DNA of 64,000 bases from Thermaceae bacterium (GTDB lineage: Bacteria > Deinococcota > Deinococci > Deinococcales > Marinithermaceae). Position numbers and translations under genes: made by a program. The notes under the pieces were generated by a model that ran no database searches, was not told the origin of the DNA, and saw only the letters and a program-made list of their open reading frames with translations. The DNA lies in assembly GCA_027067955.1 (NCBI GenBank), contig JAMOUW010000001.1:1-64000 (forward strand), in the 5' to 3' direction. Below are positions 45,189 through 54,415 of the stretch, piece after piece (within the stretch, counting starts at the first letter, position 1; each line of letters begins with the position of its first letter).

Positions 45189-46556
45189 CTAGTAGACGAG
45201 CGCCCCTTCTTCTCCGGCGTCTTCGTTCATCGGGCGCCGGGCGAACTTGATCATCAGGCCGAGGTCGATGATGCCGAGCACCAGGTAGAGCAGGTTGAAG
45301 CCAACCAGGCTGATCATTACTGTGCCCGCCGGCACTACCGAGGCGGGAGTGACCGCGTCGGCCGTCTTCAACAGCCCCTGGACAATCCAGGGCTGGCGGC
45401 CGATCTCAGCCACCCACCAGCCAGTGGAAACCGCGATGAAGGGGCTGGCGATCATCCAGATCGAAGAGGCCAGAAAGGCCTTGGAGGTTTCGAAGCGCCC
45501 CCAGAGCACGAGACCCCAGAGTGCCAGCAGTAGCATTAAGCCGCCAATCAGGACCATGACCCTGAAACTCCAGTAGGTCCACTTAACCGGCGGAATGTAG
45601 TTCCCCGGGCCGTATTTGGCCTCATACTCCTTCTGGATCGTCTTCATGCCGGTAATGCTGCCGGAGAATCTGTTGTAGGAGAGCAGCGAGCCCAGGTAGG
45701 GAATCTCGATGTTGATCGGGTTTTCCTGCCGGTTCTCGTCGATGACGGCGAAGAGGCTCCAGGGCGCCGGGGAGCCGGTGTCTTCCCAGACGGCCTCCAT
45801 GGCGGCGAACTTCATCGGCTGCTCGTGGATGATGTACTGGGTCTGGAAGTGGCCGACGGTCGAAACCATAATCGAGCCGACCAGAGCGGCGAGAACGCCG
45901 ATCTTCATCGACGAGGTGAACTCGGGCAGCTCGCGGCCGCGCAACAGGTGCCAGGCGCTGACGCCCATGATGACGAAGGCGCCGGTGGTCAGGCCGGCGA
46001 AGAAGACGTGCCAGAACTGGAACCAGACGTTGGGGTTGCTAACCAGGGCGAAGAAGCTCTCCAGCTCGGCGCGGCCGTTGCGCAGGACGTAGCCGGTGGG
46101 GTGCTGCATGAAGGAGTTGGCCGCCAAGATCCAGAAGGCCGAGAGGTTGGAGCCGAGGGCGACCAGCCAGATCAAAGCGGCGTGCAACTTCTTGGGCAGC
46201 TTGTCCCAGCCGAAGACCCAGACGCCAATAAAGGTCGACTCCATAAAGAAGGCCAGCAGCGCCTCGATGGCCAGGGGGACGCCGAAGATGTCGCCCATGA
46301 AGCGCGAGTACTCCGACCAGTTCATGCCAAACTGGAACTCCTGCACAAGCCCGGTGGCGACGCCGATGGCAAAGTTGATTATGAAGAGGTGCCCCCAGAA
46401 CTTGGTCATTCGCTTGTATTTCTCGTCACCGCGGGTGACATAGAGGGTTTCCATAACTGCTACAAGGATCGCCAACCCGAGCGTTAACGGCACGAAGAAA
46501 AAGTGAAAGGTCGTTATCGTAGCGAACTGCAGTCGCGCCAGGACTACTTCGGTCAT
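45189..46556 (-). CDS. cydA: Cytochrome bd ubiquinol oxidase subunit I
   Basis: LARLQFATITTFHFFFVPLTLGL, GMNWSEYSRFMGDIFGVPLAIEALLAFFMESTFIGVWVFGWDKL. Confidence 0.97.
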   Translation of the reverse strand: MTEVVLARLQFATITTFHFFFVPLTLGLAILVAVMETLYVTRGDEKYKRMTKFWGHLFIINFAIGVATGLVQEFQFGMNWSEYSRFMGDIFGVPLAIEALLAFFMESTFIGVWVFGWDKLPKKLHAALIWLVALGSNLSAFWILAANSFMQHPTGYVLRNGRAELESFFALVSNPNVWFQFWHVFFAGLTTGAFVIMGVSAWHLLRGRELPEFTSSMKIGVLAALVGSIMVSTVGHFQTQYIIHEQPMKFAAMEAVWEDTGSPAPWSLFAVIDENRQENPINIEIPYLGSLLSYNRFSGSITGMKTIQKEYEAKYGPGNYIPPVKWTYWSFRVMVLIGGLMLLLALWGLVLWGRFETSKAFLASSIWMIASPFIAVSTGWWVAEIGRQPWIVQGLLKTADAVTPASVVPAGTVMISLVGFNLLYLVLGIIDLGLMIKFARRPMNEDAGEEGALVY

Positions 46557-46730
46557 GCAGCTACCTCCCGTGTGAATTTATGCACTATCCCCGGTAAAGA
46601 TATTACGAGCTTGCATACAGTTTGTTTGCCCTAAGATATCCTAGTACGTTTATCAGTTTTCTATGTTTTATAGCCCGGGTTTGGAGAAAACGGGGTGTAC
46701 TATGGTGAAAAGCCAACCGCCTGAGGAGGC

Positions 46731-47660
46731 ATGATGCGGTTTTTTGTGATCGGGGACGTTTCAGTAGACCTAATGTACTTTGTGGATTCGCTGCCCGGCC
46801 CCGGCGAGGAAATGCCCGCCCAGCGGGCGCTGATTAAGCCCGGAGGAGCTGCGGCTACGGTAGCGGCCAATCTGGCCAATCTGGGGCACAAAGTGGCCCT
46901 GGCCGCCCGTGTGGGTACCGGCCCCTTCCGGGAAACCGCGCTTGCAAACCTCAGGGAAGCAGGAGTGAACCTGAATCACTTGCAGGAAGATGCCGTCCAC
47001 CCCACCTCCAGCATCCTGGTCTTCGTCATCGCCGGAGGCGAGCGCACCATGGTTTCCAGTGTCGGCGCCAGCCGCTATCTCGACGCCGCCGCATTCAAGG
47101 TGCGCGCGCTCGATCAAGTGGACGCGGTGATCGTATCGGCGTATGCGCTGGCGGGAGGACCCAGCCGCGAATATGCGCTCAAGGCCCTGGCTGCGGCAAA
47201 CAAGCGCGGCATACCGGTATTCGCCGATCTGGGAACTGGCGCCATCCGCGCCGCCGGAGAACATCTGCTTGAGGATCTCAGGGGCGTCAGCTATCTGCTG
47301 ATGAACCAGCACGAACTTGCAGAGCTGACCGGGGAAGGTTCCATTAGCAGCGGGGTGGCGCGGCTACGGGAGTACGGAATCGAGCGCGCCGTGATCAAAC
47401 TAGGAGCCCTGGGATCGATGGTCGTCACCCCGGAAACCGAAGCACTCGTCGAACCCCATGTCGTCAACGACGTAGTAGACTCCACCGGCGCGGGCGACGC
47501 CTACACCGCAGCCTTCACGGCTGCCGTTACCGAGGGGCGCAATCTTATCGAGGCCGCCAAGCGCGCCAACGTGGCGGGTGCGCTGGCGACCACACACGTA
47601 GGAGCCCAAGGCTACCTTTTGCGGCCGGAGGATCTGGAGCTGGACGTTCCTTCGAAATAG
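46731..47660 (+). CDS. PfkB-family carbohydrate kinase
   Basis: FFVIGDVSVDLMYFVDSLPGPGEEM, GGAAATVAANLANLG, DSTGAGDAYTAAF. Confidence 0.92.
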   Translation: MMRFFVIGDVSVDLMYFVDSLPGPGEEMPAQRALIKPGGAAATVAANLANLGHKVALAARVGTGPFRETALANLREAGVNLNHLQEDAVHPTSSILVFVIAGGERTMVSSVGASRYLDAAAFKVRALDQVDAVIVSAYALAGGPSREYALKALAAANKRGIPVFADLGTGAIRAAGEHLLEDLRGVSYLLMNQHELAELTGEGSISSGVARLREYGIERAVIKLGALGSMVVTPETEALVEPHVVNDVVDSTGAGDAYTAAFTAAVTEGRNLIEAAKRANVAGALATTHVGAQGYLLRPEDLELDVPSK

Positions 47661-48241
47661 TGTTTGAGAGAGCGCAAGAACGCCAGCCCTGCAGCGCTGC
47701 TCTTTTCGGGGTGGAACTGGGGTGCGACCACGTTCCCGTGAACGTAAAGAGCAGTGAAGAGCTCGCCCTCATAATGAGAAACCCCGGCGCTGTGCGGGGT
47801 CACGGGGGCGTAGTAGGAATGCACGAAATAGAAGTGGCGCCCCGTGAACTCGGCGAAATTCCCCTTTTCCACCTCTAGCTCGTTCCAACCCATGTGCGGC
47901 ACCTTGCGGGCCTGAAATCGGCGCACCGCACCCGGCACCAGACCAAGGCCAGGTACCCCGGGGGCCTCCTCGGACCCTGCAAAAAGGAGCTGCAAGCCAA
48001 CGCAGATACCCAGGAAGGGACGGTCTGCGGCGATGTGCTCGCGTACCGCATCCTCGAACCCCGAAGCGCGGAAGTTGGTCGCCACCTGGGCAAAGTGTCC
48101 CTGGCCAGGTAATACCAGCAAATCGGCGCTGGCGACCCCGGCGGGGTTCTCGGCCACCCGAACTTGAAACCCGGTCGTTTCCAGCGCCTTCGCGACGCTG
48201 CGTATATTACCGGAGCCATAGTCAATTACCAGCGTTTTCAT
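47612..48241 (-). CDS. hisH: Imidazole glycerol phosphate synthase subunit HisH
   Basis: VIDYGSGNIRSVAKALE, PGQGHFAQ, PFLGICVGLQLLF, MGWNELE, QFHPEKSSAAGLAFL. Confidence 0.96.
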   Translation of the reverse strand: MKTLVIDYGSGNIRSVAKALETTGFQVRVAENPAGVASADLLVLPGQGHFAQVATNFRASGFEDAVREHIAADRPFLGICVGLQLLFAGSEEAPGVPGLGLVPGAVRRFQARKVPHMGWNELEVEKGNFAEFTGRHFYFVHSYYAPVTPHSAGVSHYEGELFTALYVHGNVVAPQFHPEKSSAAGLAFLRSLKHYFEGTSSSRSSGRKR

Positions 48242-48286
48242 AACAGGAAACCAGGGCCGGTTCGCACGATCTGCGGATAGTCCCGG

Positions 48287-48871
48287 CTAAATTACGCCCT
48301 TGCTGCTGGGCAGATCGTCACGGGTCAAGCGAGTGGCGGCGAAAAGTGCGCGGGCAAGCGCCTTGAACGACGCTTCGATGACGTGATGGGCTTCACGGCC
48401 CGCAAGCACCCGCAGATGGAGGGTCATCCGGGAGTGGTTTACCAGGCCGCGCAGGAATTCGCGCAGGTGGTAGGCATTCACGCCGCCGGCGCTACCCTCG
48501 ATTTCCAGCGCCTCTGGCTCAAAAGCCAGGTATGGCCGCCCGGAAAGGTCGACTACCGCGTGGACCAAGGTCTCGTCCATGGGCACGAAAGCGCTGGCGT
48601 AACGCTCCAATCCCGCCCGCTCCCCCAGCGCACGCTGCAGGGCTATGCCCAGGCTTATACCCACGTCCTCCACCAGATGATGAACGTCTACATCCAGGTC
48701 GCCCCGGGCTACCACCTCCAGCCAAAAACGCCCGTGCTGCTGCAACTGCTCCAGCATGTGATCCAGAAAAGGTAACCCGCTGTCGAGCCCTCCTCCTGCG
48801 GGACCGTCGAGCCCGAGGGTCAATCGAACCTCGGTTTCCCGGGTAATTCGCTCAATCTTCGCTTGCCGCAC
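48287..48871 (-). CDS. hisB: Imidazoleglycerol-phosphate dehydratase
   Basis: GLPFLDHMLEQLQQHGRF, DVHHLVEDVGISLGIALQRAL, HHVIEASFKALARAL. Confidence 0.97.
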   Translation of the reverse strand: MRQAKIERITRETEVRLTLGLDGPAGGGLDSGLPFLDHMLEQLQQHGRFWLEVVARGDLDVDVHHLVEDVGISLGIALQRALGERAGLERYASAFVPMDETLVHAVVDLSGRPYLAFEPEALEIEGSAGGVNAYHLREFLRGLVNHSRMTLHLRVLAGREAHHVIEASFKALARALFAATRLTRDDLPSSKGVI

Positions 48872-49940
48872 CTTCGTTCTCCTTTTCCTCCTTGGCGAGT
48901 TCGAAGGCCGCCTGCAGGAAGGCGTCGTTTTCGACCGGAGTTCCGATGGTCACCCGAATAGCGCCCTCGAGCCCGGGGATATGGTCCTGTCTGCGTACCA
49001 GGACGCCTCTCTTCAGGAGGCCTTCAAAGGCCGCCGCCGCATCGGGCGTGCGCACTAGCAGAAAATTGGTATGGCTCGGGTAAGGTATCCAGGTAGGGTG
49101 GGCTTTGAGCTCCAGGTAGACGCGCTCCCGCTCGCGCCGCACCTTTTCTGCAGCTTCGGTAACGTAACCCGGGTGCTCCAAGGCAAGCTCCACCGCCAGC
49201 GCCGTGGGCGAGGGCAAGCCGAAGGGGGGGAGCAGATGCCGCGCTACGCGCGCCACCTCATCGCTGGCCAGAAGGTACCCGGCGCGCACCCCTGCGAGCC
49301 CCCAGGCCTTGGAAAAGGTGCGCAGAACCCCCAGATGCGACCGGCCCAAAGCCTGTCGCTTGAGATCGGCAGGTGCGAACTGGTAGTAAGCCTCGTCCAG
49401 GATCATTAACCAGTCGTGTTGGGCAGCCGCCTCGCAGAGTACCTGCACCCGCTCCTGAACAAAGAAGTTGCCCGTGGGCGCGTGGGGATTTGGGAGGAAG
49501 AAAACGCCCGGACTCTCGGCGGAGGACATGGCCTCGACCAGCCCGTCTATCGGCAGGGAGAAGCTCTCCTCCAGCGGTATCGCCTGGTAGGGCGTTCCAT
49601 GCAGCTCGGCGGCGCGTTTGTAGTGCACGAAGGAAGGCTGCAGATCCAGGACCCGGTGAGAGGCAGCAATGAGAGCTGTGATTATGGTGTTCGAACCCGG
49701 CCCGACCACCACACCACCTTCGGGCCAGCCCTCAAAGTCGGCGATGCGCTCGGCCAGGTGTTCGGCGTGCATCTCGGGGTAGCGATTCAGGGGCAGCGTT
49801 TCCAGCCGCGCCATCAGCTCGGCCTTCAGCTCCGGGGGCAGGCCGTAGGGGCTTTCGTTCTGATCCAGCTTGATCAGGGCCTGCCGGGTGGTGTAGGGGT
49901 AGTCAGGCAGGGCAAGCAGATGGGGCTTGAAAACCTTCAC
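48852..49940 (-). CDS. hisC: Histidinol-phosphate aminotransferase
   Basis: KLDQNESPYGLPPELKAEL, NPHAPTGNFF, LDEAYYQFAP, TFSKAWGLAGVRAGYLLA. Confidence 0.96.
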   Translation of the reverse strand: MKVFKPHLLALPDYPYTTRQALIKLDQNESPYGLPPELKAELMARLETLPLNRYPEMHAEHLAERIADFEGWPEGGVVVGPGSNTIITALIAASHRVLDLQPSFVHYKRAAELHGTPYQAIPLEESFSLPIDGLVEAMSSAESPGVFFLPNPHAPTGNFFVQERVQVLCEAAAQHDWLMILDEAYYQFAPADLKRQALGRSHLGVLRTFSKAWGLAGVRAGYLLASDEVARVARHLLPPFGLPSPTALAVELALEHPGYVTEAAEKVRRERERVYLELKAHPTWIPYPSHTNFLLVRTPDAAAAFEGLLKRGVLVRRQDHIPGLEGAIRVTIGTPVENDAFLQAAFELAKEEKENEGAASED

Positions 49941-50149
49941 GAACCCGATTGTACCCTAGGGGGCGAAACCGGTCGAATCACCAGCGCCGCGCGGCAACCA
50001 CGGCAGGAAATAAAACCTCTCCCACACGAACCAACCGCCTCAAACGCCGCCCGGAAGCGGAGCCGTGGAACTCGGAAAGCGCAGTAACCGCGGCGACTAC
50101 GGGAAACGCCAGCGAACCCCCGACCGCACGGATCAGTAAACTAGATGGC

Positions 50150-51238
50150 ATGCGTATCGGCCTGCTCGCTTACGGCGGCCTCGGCGGCAGCGGTACCGTA
50201 GCAGCGGAACTGGCCCAGATACTCGCGTCCAGGGGCCACGATGTGGCGCTGCTATCCAACCGCCGCCCGTTTCGCCTGCGTCCCGGCTCGAGCGTAAACT
50301 ACGTCCCCGTGCGCGTACCGGAGCACCCCGTGCTTCCCGGCGCCCTCTACGGCCTCGCGGCGGCCGGAGCGCTGCGCGCAGCTGCGCTCCGGTTCGAGTT
50401 CGAGGTGGTGCACACCCACTACGCCATCCCCCATGCCGCCAGCGCCCGGTTGGCGGAGCTGACAATACCGCTGGTACACACGCTCCACGGCACCGACGTA
50501 AACCTGCTGGGTCTCGACCCGGTATTCCGCGAGGTGACAGCGCTAGCCCTTGCGGGAACCCGGGTGACGGCCGTGTCTCGATCCCTGGCGGCGCAGGCGC
50601 GGGTCGCTTTTGGGGTAGACGCTGCGGTCGTGCCCAACTTCGTGGATGCCGAACGCTTCGCACCCCGCCCGGAGTTGAAAACGCGCTACGTGGAAACCGG
50701 CGAGGCGATGATAGTGCACGCATCTAATTTTCGCGCGATCAAGCGCACGCCCGATCTGATACGCGCCTTCGCCCACCTGTTGCGGATGGGCGTCAGAGCC
50801 CGGCTGGTTTTCCTGGGGGACGGTCCGGAACGTCCCCTGGCAGCCCGCATCGCCCGCATTCTGGGAGTGCGGGAGCGGGTGCGCTTCCTGCCTCCCACCA
50901 CCCGCCCCGAGGAGGTAGTGGGAGCCGCCGATCTCTTCTGGCTGCACTCGCAAGAGGAGTCATTCGGGCTGGCAGCGCTGGAAGCGCTGGCCTCCGGGGT
51001 GCCGGTGGTGGCTACCCGGATCGGCGGATTGAGCGAGGTGGTACGTCACGGCGAAACCGGCTGGCTGGTGGAACTGGGGGACGTACACGCCCAGGCCGCC
51101 GCCAGCGCCCGCCTGCTGGCCGATCCCGGAACGCTGGCGGAAATGCGACGGGCGGCGCGCGCCGATGCCCGCAGCCGTTTCCACCCGGAGCGCATCGTCG
51201 ACTCGTACTTGAATATCTACCAGGAAGTCAGAGTGTAG
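50150..51238 (+). CDS. bshA: N-acetyl-alpha-D-glucosaminyl L-malate synthase BshA (bacillithiol biosynthesis)
   Basis: GT4 fold: GLLAYGGLGGSGTVAAELAQ, VHTHYAIPHAASARLA, LHGTDVNLLG, VHASNFRAIKRTPDLIRAF, SQEESFGLAALEALASGVPVVAT; ORF extends upstream to 49949. Confidence 0.85.
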   Translation: MRIGLLAYGGLGGSGTVAAELAQILASRGHDVALLSNRRPFRLRPGSSVNYVPVRVPEHPVLPGALYGLAAAGALRAAALRFEFEVVHTHYAIPHAASARLAELTIPLVHTLHGTDVNLLGLDPVFREVTALALAGTRVTAVSRSLAAQARVAFGVDAAVVPNFVDAERFAPRPELKTRYVETGEAMIVHASNFRAIKRTPDLIRAFAHLLRMGVRARLVFLGDGPERPLAARIARILGVRERVRFLPPTTRPEEVVGAADLFWLHSQEESFGLAALEALASGVPVVATRIGGLSEVVRHGETGWLVELGDVHAQAAASARLLADPGTLAEMRRAARADARSRFHPERIVDSYLNIYQEVRV

Positions 51239-52175
51239 GCTCGGGTACGACCGTGATCGGTTTCTTTTCCGCACGTGCCCGCAGCGATTCCCGGGAGCCA
51301 TAATCGGTAGCCACGGGCAGTGCCCCGGGCTCGATGGACACCTCGAGGATGTCGGAGGCGGGCAGCGCCTCGCCGTCGGTTTGTAGTTGAACGGGGCGGT
51401 CGAAGACGATCCGCACGTTCATCCCGCCCCGGTGACCCACGCGCGCATGGCCCAGATGCCGACCGAGCAACAAACGGGGCAAAATCCCCAATACTCCGGC
51501 GCGGCCGAAAGCCCCGGCCCAAATGAACTCCATCCGGCCGTCATCGGGTCGCGCCATCGGCGCGATAGGAAATCCGCCGCCGTAGGTGGTGCTGTTCATG
51601 ACCGCGCCAAGGAGCATGGGGCCGGAATATACCTCCTTCCCGTCCACCAGCGCAATTGCCCGGGGCAGCTCCAGGTCTCCGAGCACCGAAGCCAGCGCCC
51701 ACAGATAGCGCGGCAGGCCGCGCAGATAACCGGGCGCGGCCTCGGCGCGTTCGGCTACCGCCGCGTCAAAACCAGCGGTGGCGCTCGAGGCGAAGGGTTC
51801 GTTGCCCACGCACCCCCTGTCAAAGCGCGCGATCCCGCCCCACAGGGCCGTGGCCAGGGCGCGCTCGAGGCCCATCCGGTGCAGCCCCGCCATACGCGCG
51901 ATGTCGTTTCCGGAACCGGACGGCACCAAACCCAATACCTGCCCCGGACCCAGGGCGCGCACAACCTCATGGGCGGTTCCGTCACCGCCCACCGCCACCA
52001 CCCGTGCATCCGGCGGCGACATACGTGTCAGTTCGCTGGCGTGCCCGGGACTCTCGGTCGTCCAAACCGGCACCTCGGGCGCCCAGCGGTGCACCCACGC
52101 TTTTATGCGCGCAATCCGGGATCCAGCGAGGCCCCGTCCCGCCACCGGATTGACCACAATGACCGCGGGATCCAT
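51228..52175 (-). CDS. Diacylglycerol kinase family lipid kinase
   Basis: VIVVNPVAGRGLAGSRIARI, VVAVGGDGTAHEVVRAL, LGLVPSGSGNDIARM. Confidence 0.9.
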   Translation of the reverse strand: MDPAVIVVNPVAGRGLAGSRIARIKAWVHRWAPEVPVWTTESPGHASELTRMSPPDARVVAVGGDGTAHEVVRALGPGQVLGLVPSGSGNDIARMAGLHRMGLERALATALWGGIARFDRGCVGNEPFASSATAGFDAAVAERAEAAPGYLRGLPRYLWALASVLGDLELPRAIALVDGKEVYSGPMLLGAVMNSTTYGGGFPIAPMARPDDGRMEFIWAGAFGRAGVLGILPRLLLGRHLGHARVGHRGGMNVRIVFDRPVQLQTDGEALPASDILEVSIEPGALPVATDYGSRESLRARAEKKPITVVPEPTL

Positions 52176-52202
52176 TGGCCCATTGTATACGCCGGTGAGA
52201 TA

Positions 52203-52841
52203 ATGTCCTCCATGGGTATGCTGGCCCGTTTCCTGGAAGGAGCACCGCCACCGACCCGGTTCTGGCTTACCCGCGCGGGTCCGGTAGAAAATCCCGGTGG
52301 AGTCCTGTACAGCCACCCGGGTTTGCCTCTTTCTAACGCGGGTACCATCGCTATCAGAGACCTTGCCAGGCGGCTTGACGGAAAGGCTGTGGCCCACGTT
52401 TACGCCGCGGACAGCCAGGCCGAAAGCGAGGCCGCCCGGATACTCGCAGAACTGCTGGACGCCCGCCATACGCTGGCACCCGAGCTGCGCGAACGCTCCT
52501 GGGGCAGCTGGGAGGGAATGTCCTTCACGGAGGTACGCGACCGCTATCCCGCCGCCGTGGAAAGCTGGAAAAGCGATGAGGCCGGTTTCTCCCCGCCAGG
52601 CGGTGAAAGCCTGCTAGATGTCCGCAGCAGGTCCCTACCATTCCTGGAGCAAATACGTAAACGACACACGGCCGCGACGGTGGTGATCGTGGGCAACTGC
52701 GCGGTCAACAGGGTGGCGCTGGCGATGGCGCTGCCGTTTCTGACCCCCGCCGAAGGGCTGCGCCTGGAGCAGGACTACGCTTCCTGGACGGAGCTGCGCT
52801 TCTACGGAGCCGACGGCGTTCTTGTACGCCTCAATACCTGA
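52203..52841 (+). CDS. Histidine phosphatase-fold protein, probably catalytically inactive
   Basis: Fold motifs WLTRAGPVE, RERSWGSWEGMSFTEV, PPGGESLLDVRSRSLPFL, VVIVGNCAVNRV; the RHG His and the second catalytic His are absent; start could be 52212. Confidence 0.8.
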   Translation: MSSMGMLARFLEGAPPPTRFWLTRAGPVENPGGVLYSHPGLPLSNAGTIAIRDLARRLDGKAVAHVYAADSQAESEAARILAELLDARHTLAPELRERSWGSWEGMSFTEVRDRYPAAVESWKSDEAGFSPPGGESLLDVRSRSLPFLEQIRKRHTAATVVIVGNCAVNRVALAMALPFLTPAEGLRLEQDYASWTELRFYGADGVLVRLNT

Positions 52842-52866
52842 GAGCAGTGCTACAATCAAGACAAGC

Positions 52867-53712
52867 ATGGTACGGCCGGTACGCCCCGACGACCTGAGCG
52901 GTCTGCTAGCGCTGCTGCGCTGGATGGACGCCAACCCCTCCCGCCGCGTCCTCGCCCCGGAAGCGCGCAGCGAAGACGAGCTCTGGTGGGCCGCCGATGA
53001 AGGCTGGGTGCTGGATCACAACGGCAAAATCGCCGGCTACGCGGCCCTTTACCCCTTCCGCCAGGGCGGAGCCCTGGAGGGGCCGCTGGCCCGCGACGCC
53101 GACCCGGCGCCGCTGCTGGAGCAGGCCGATCACGAAGCCGCCCTGCGAAACTGGCACACTTTGTACGCCTTCCCCCACGAGACCAACACCGAGCTGCAAA
53201 ACATCCTCAAGGGCGCCGGCTACGCGCCCTTGCACACCTCCTATTTTTTCACCACGCCCCCGCGTGACCTCACCTACCCCCCGCCCGCAGGCGTGCGTAT
53301 AGAACACGTGGAGAACCTGGACCCCGCCGTCTACTGCGACCTATACCGCAGAAGTGAAGACGCCTGGAGCATGCGTCTCGACTGGCCGGCGCTCAAGCTG
53401 ATCGAGCATTTCAACCGCCCCGACGTTGACCTCTGGTACGCCCTGGAAAACGACCGCCCGGTGGGACTGGTGGAACTCGAAACTGCCCCCGAGGGGGCCG
53501 AGATCGCCTACCTGGGCGTCATTCCCGAAGCCCGGGGCCGCGGGGTGGGGCGGGCGCTCCTGGCGGTAGCCGCGGCCCACGCCTTCGCACGCGGGGCCCA
53601 CCAGCTAAAGGTACGCGCCCACGACCACGAGAAAGCCGCCATGGCGCTCTACGAGCGTTTGGGGTTCACGCTCGCCGACGCTGTAGTGACCTTCGCCAAA
53701 GAGCTAGGCTGA
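52867..53712 (+). CDS. GNAT-family N-acetyltransferase (tandem)
   Basis: IAYLGVIPEARGRGVGRALLAVAAAHA... ALYERLGFTLAD. Confidence 0.9.
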   Translation: MVRPVRPDDLSGLLALLRWMDANPSRRVLAPEARSEDELWWAADEGWVLDHNGKIAGYAALYPFRQGGALEGPLARDADPAPLLEQADHEAALRNWHTLYAFPHETNTELQNILKGAGYAPLHTSYFFTTPPRDLTYPPPAGVRIEHVENLDPAVYCDLYRRSEDAWSMRLDWPALKLIEHFNRPDVDLWYALENDRPVGLVELETAPEGAEIAYLGVIPEARGRGVGRALLAVAAAHAFARGAHQLKVRAHDHEKAAMALYERLGFTLADAVVTFAKELG

Positions 53713-54310
53713 TTATCAGCAGCGCAGAAAAAAGAATTGCTGCCCGTTCCGGATACCAGCGCCGGTAGACTATACGAACCGGGAAGGGACGCCCCAGCTT
53801 GGCGCGCCAGACATAGGTTCGGCCTTCCACCTCGGTGGCGTTGCTGGCGCGCGCCGGCCACGGAGCCTCGACCTTGAAGGTGAAGGGCAAACCCAGCGCC
53901 CGCACGAAAGGGGGCAGCTCGGTTACCCGGGCGACGTCGAGCTCGCCCGCCAGCTGGTAATCCTCGAATACCACCCAGCTAGTCCGCGAAAAGACCAGAC
54001 CGCTGGAATCGGTGTAGGCAAAGCGTCCCGGAAGCCAGCCGCTGAGCCGATCCCACCCGGCGAGCTTTAGCGGCTGGACGGCACTGAGACGCGTGGCGGA
54101 GAGCCGCACGTCCCGGAAACCGCTTCGGCGCAGCTGGCTGGCGATACTGCCCCCCTGCCCCGAAAGCGCGTCGCCTTCGAGCCGCACCGTCAGGTCCATG
54201 GAGCCGTCTTCGTGCCAGGTCAGCTTGGCCTCGGTCTCGAGGCAGCCGGAGAGAACGAGCGTAATCGCAATAAGTGCCGACAGAAGAGCCGCTTTCCGCA
54301 ACAGGTACAT
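53666..54310 (-). CDS. Putative lipoprotein (LppM/DUF3153-like)
   Basis: Lipobox LVLSGCLE after signal sequence; LTWHEDGSMDLTVRLEG; C-terminal TM segment. Confidence 0.65.
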   Translation of the reverse strand: MYLLRKAALLSALIAITLVLSGCLETEAKLTWHEDGSMDLTVRLEGDALSGQGGSIASQLRRSGFRDVRLSATRLSAVQPLKLAGWDRLSGWLPGRFAYTDSSGLVFSRTSWVVFEDYQLAGELDVARVTELPPFVRALGLPFTFKVEAPWPARASNATEVEGRTYVWRAKLGRPFPVRIVYRRWYPERAAILFSALLIISLALWRRSLQRRRA

Positions 54311-54415
54311 TTCGTTGCCCTTTATAGCCCGTTTGGATGAGGAAACGGTGCCGGGCCGCCGCTTCGCCGGAATCGAGGTCCGCCGTCCGGTAGCATTAAG
54401 ATATAATATGTCCAA

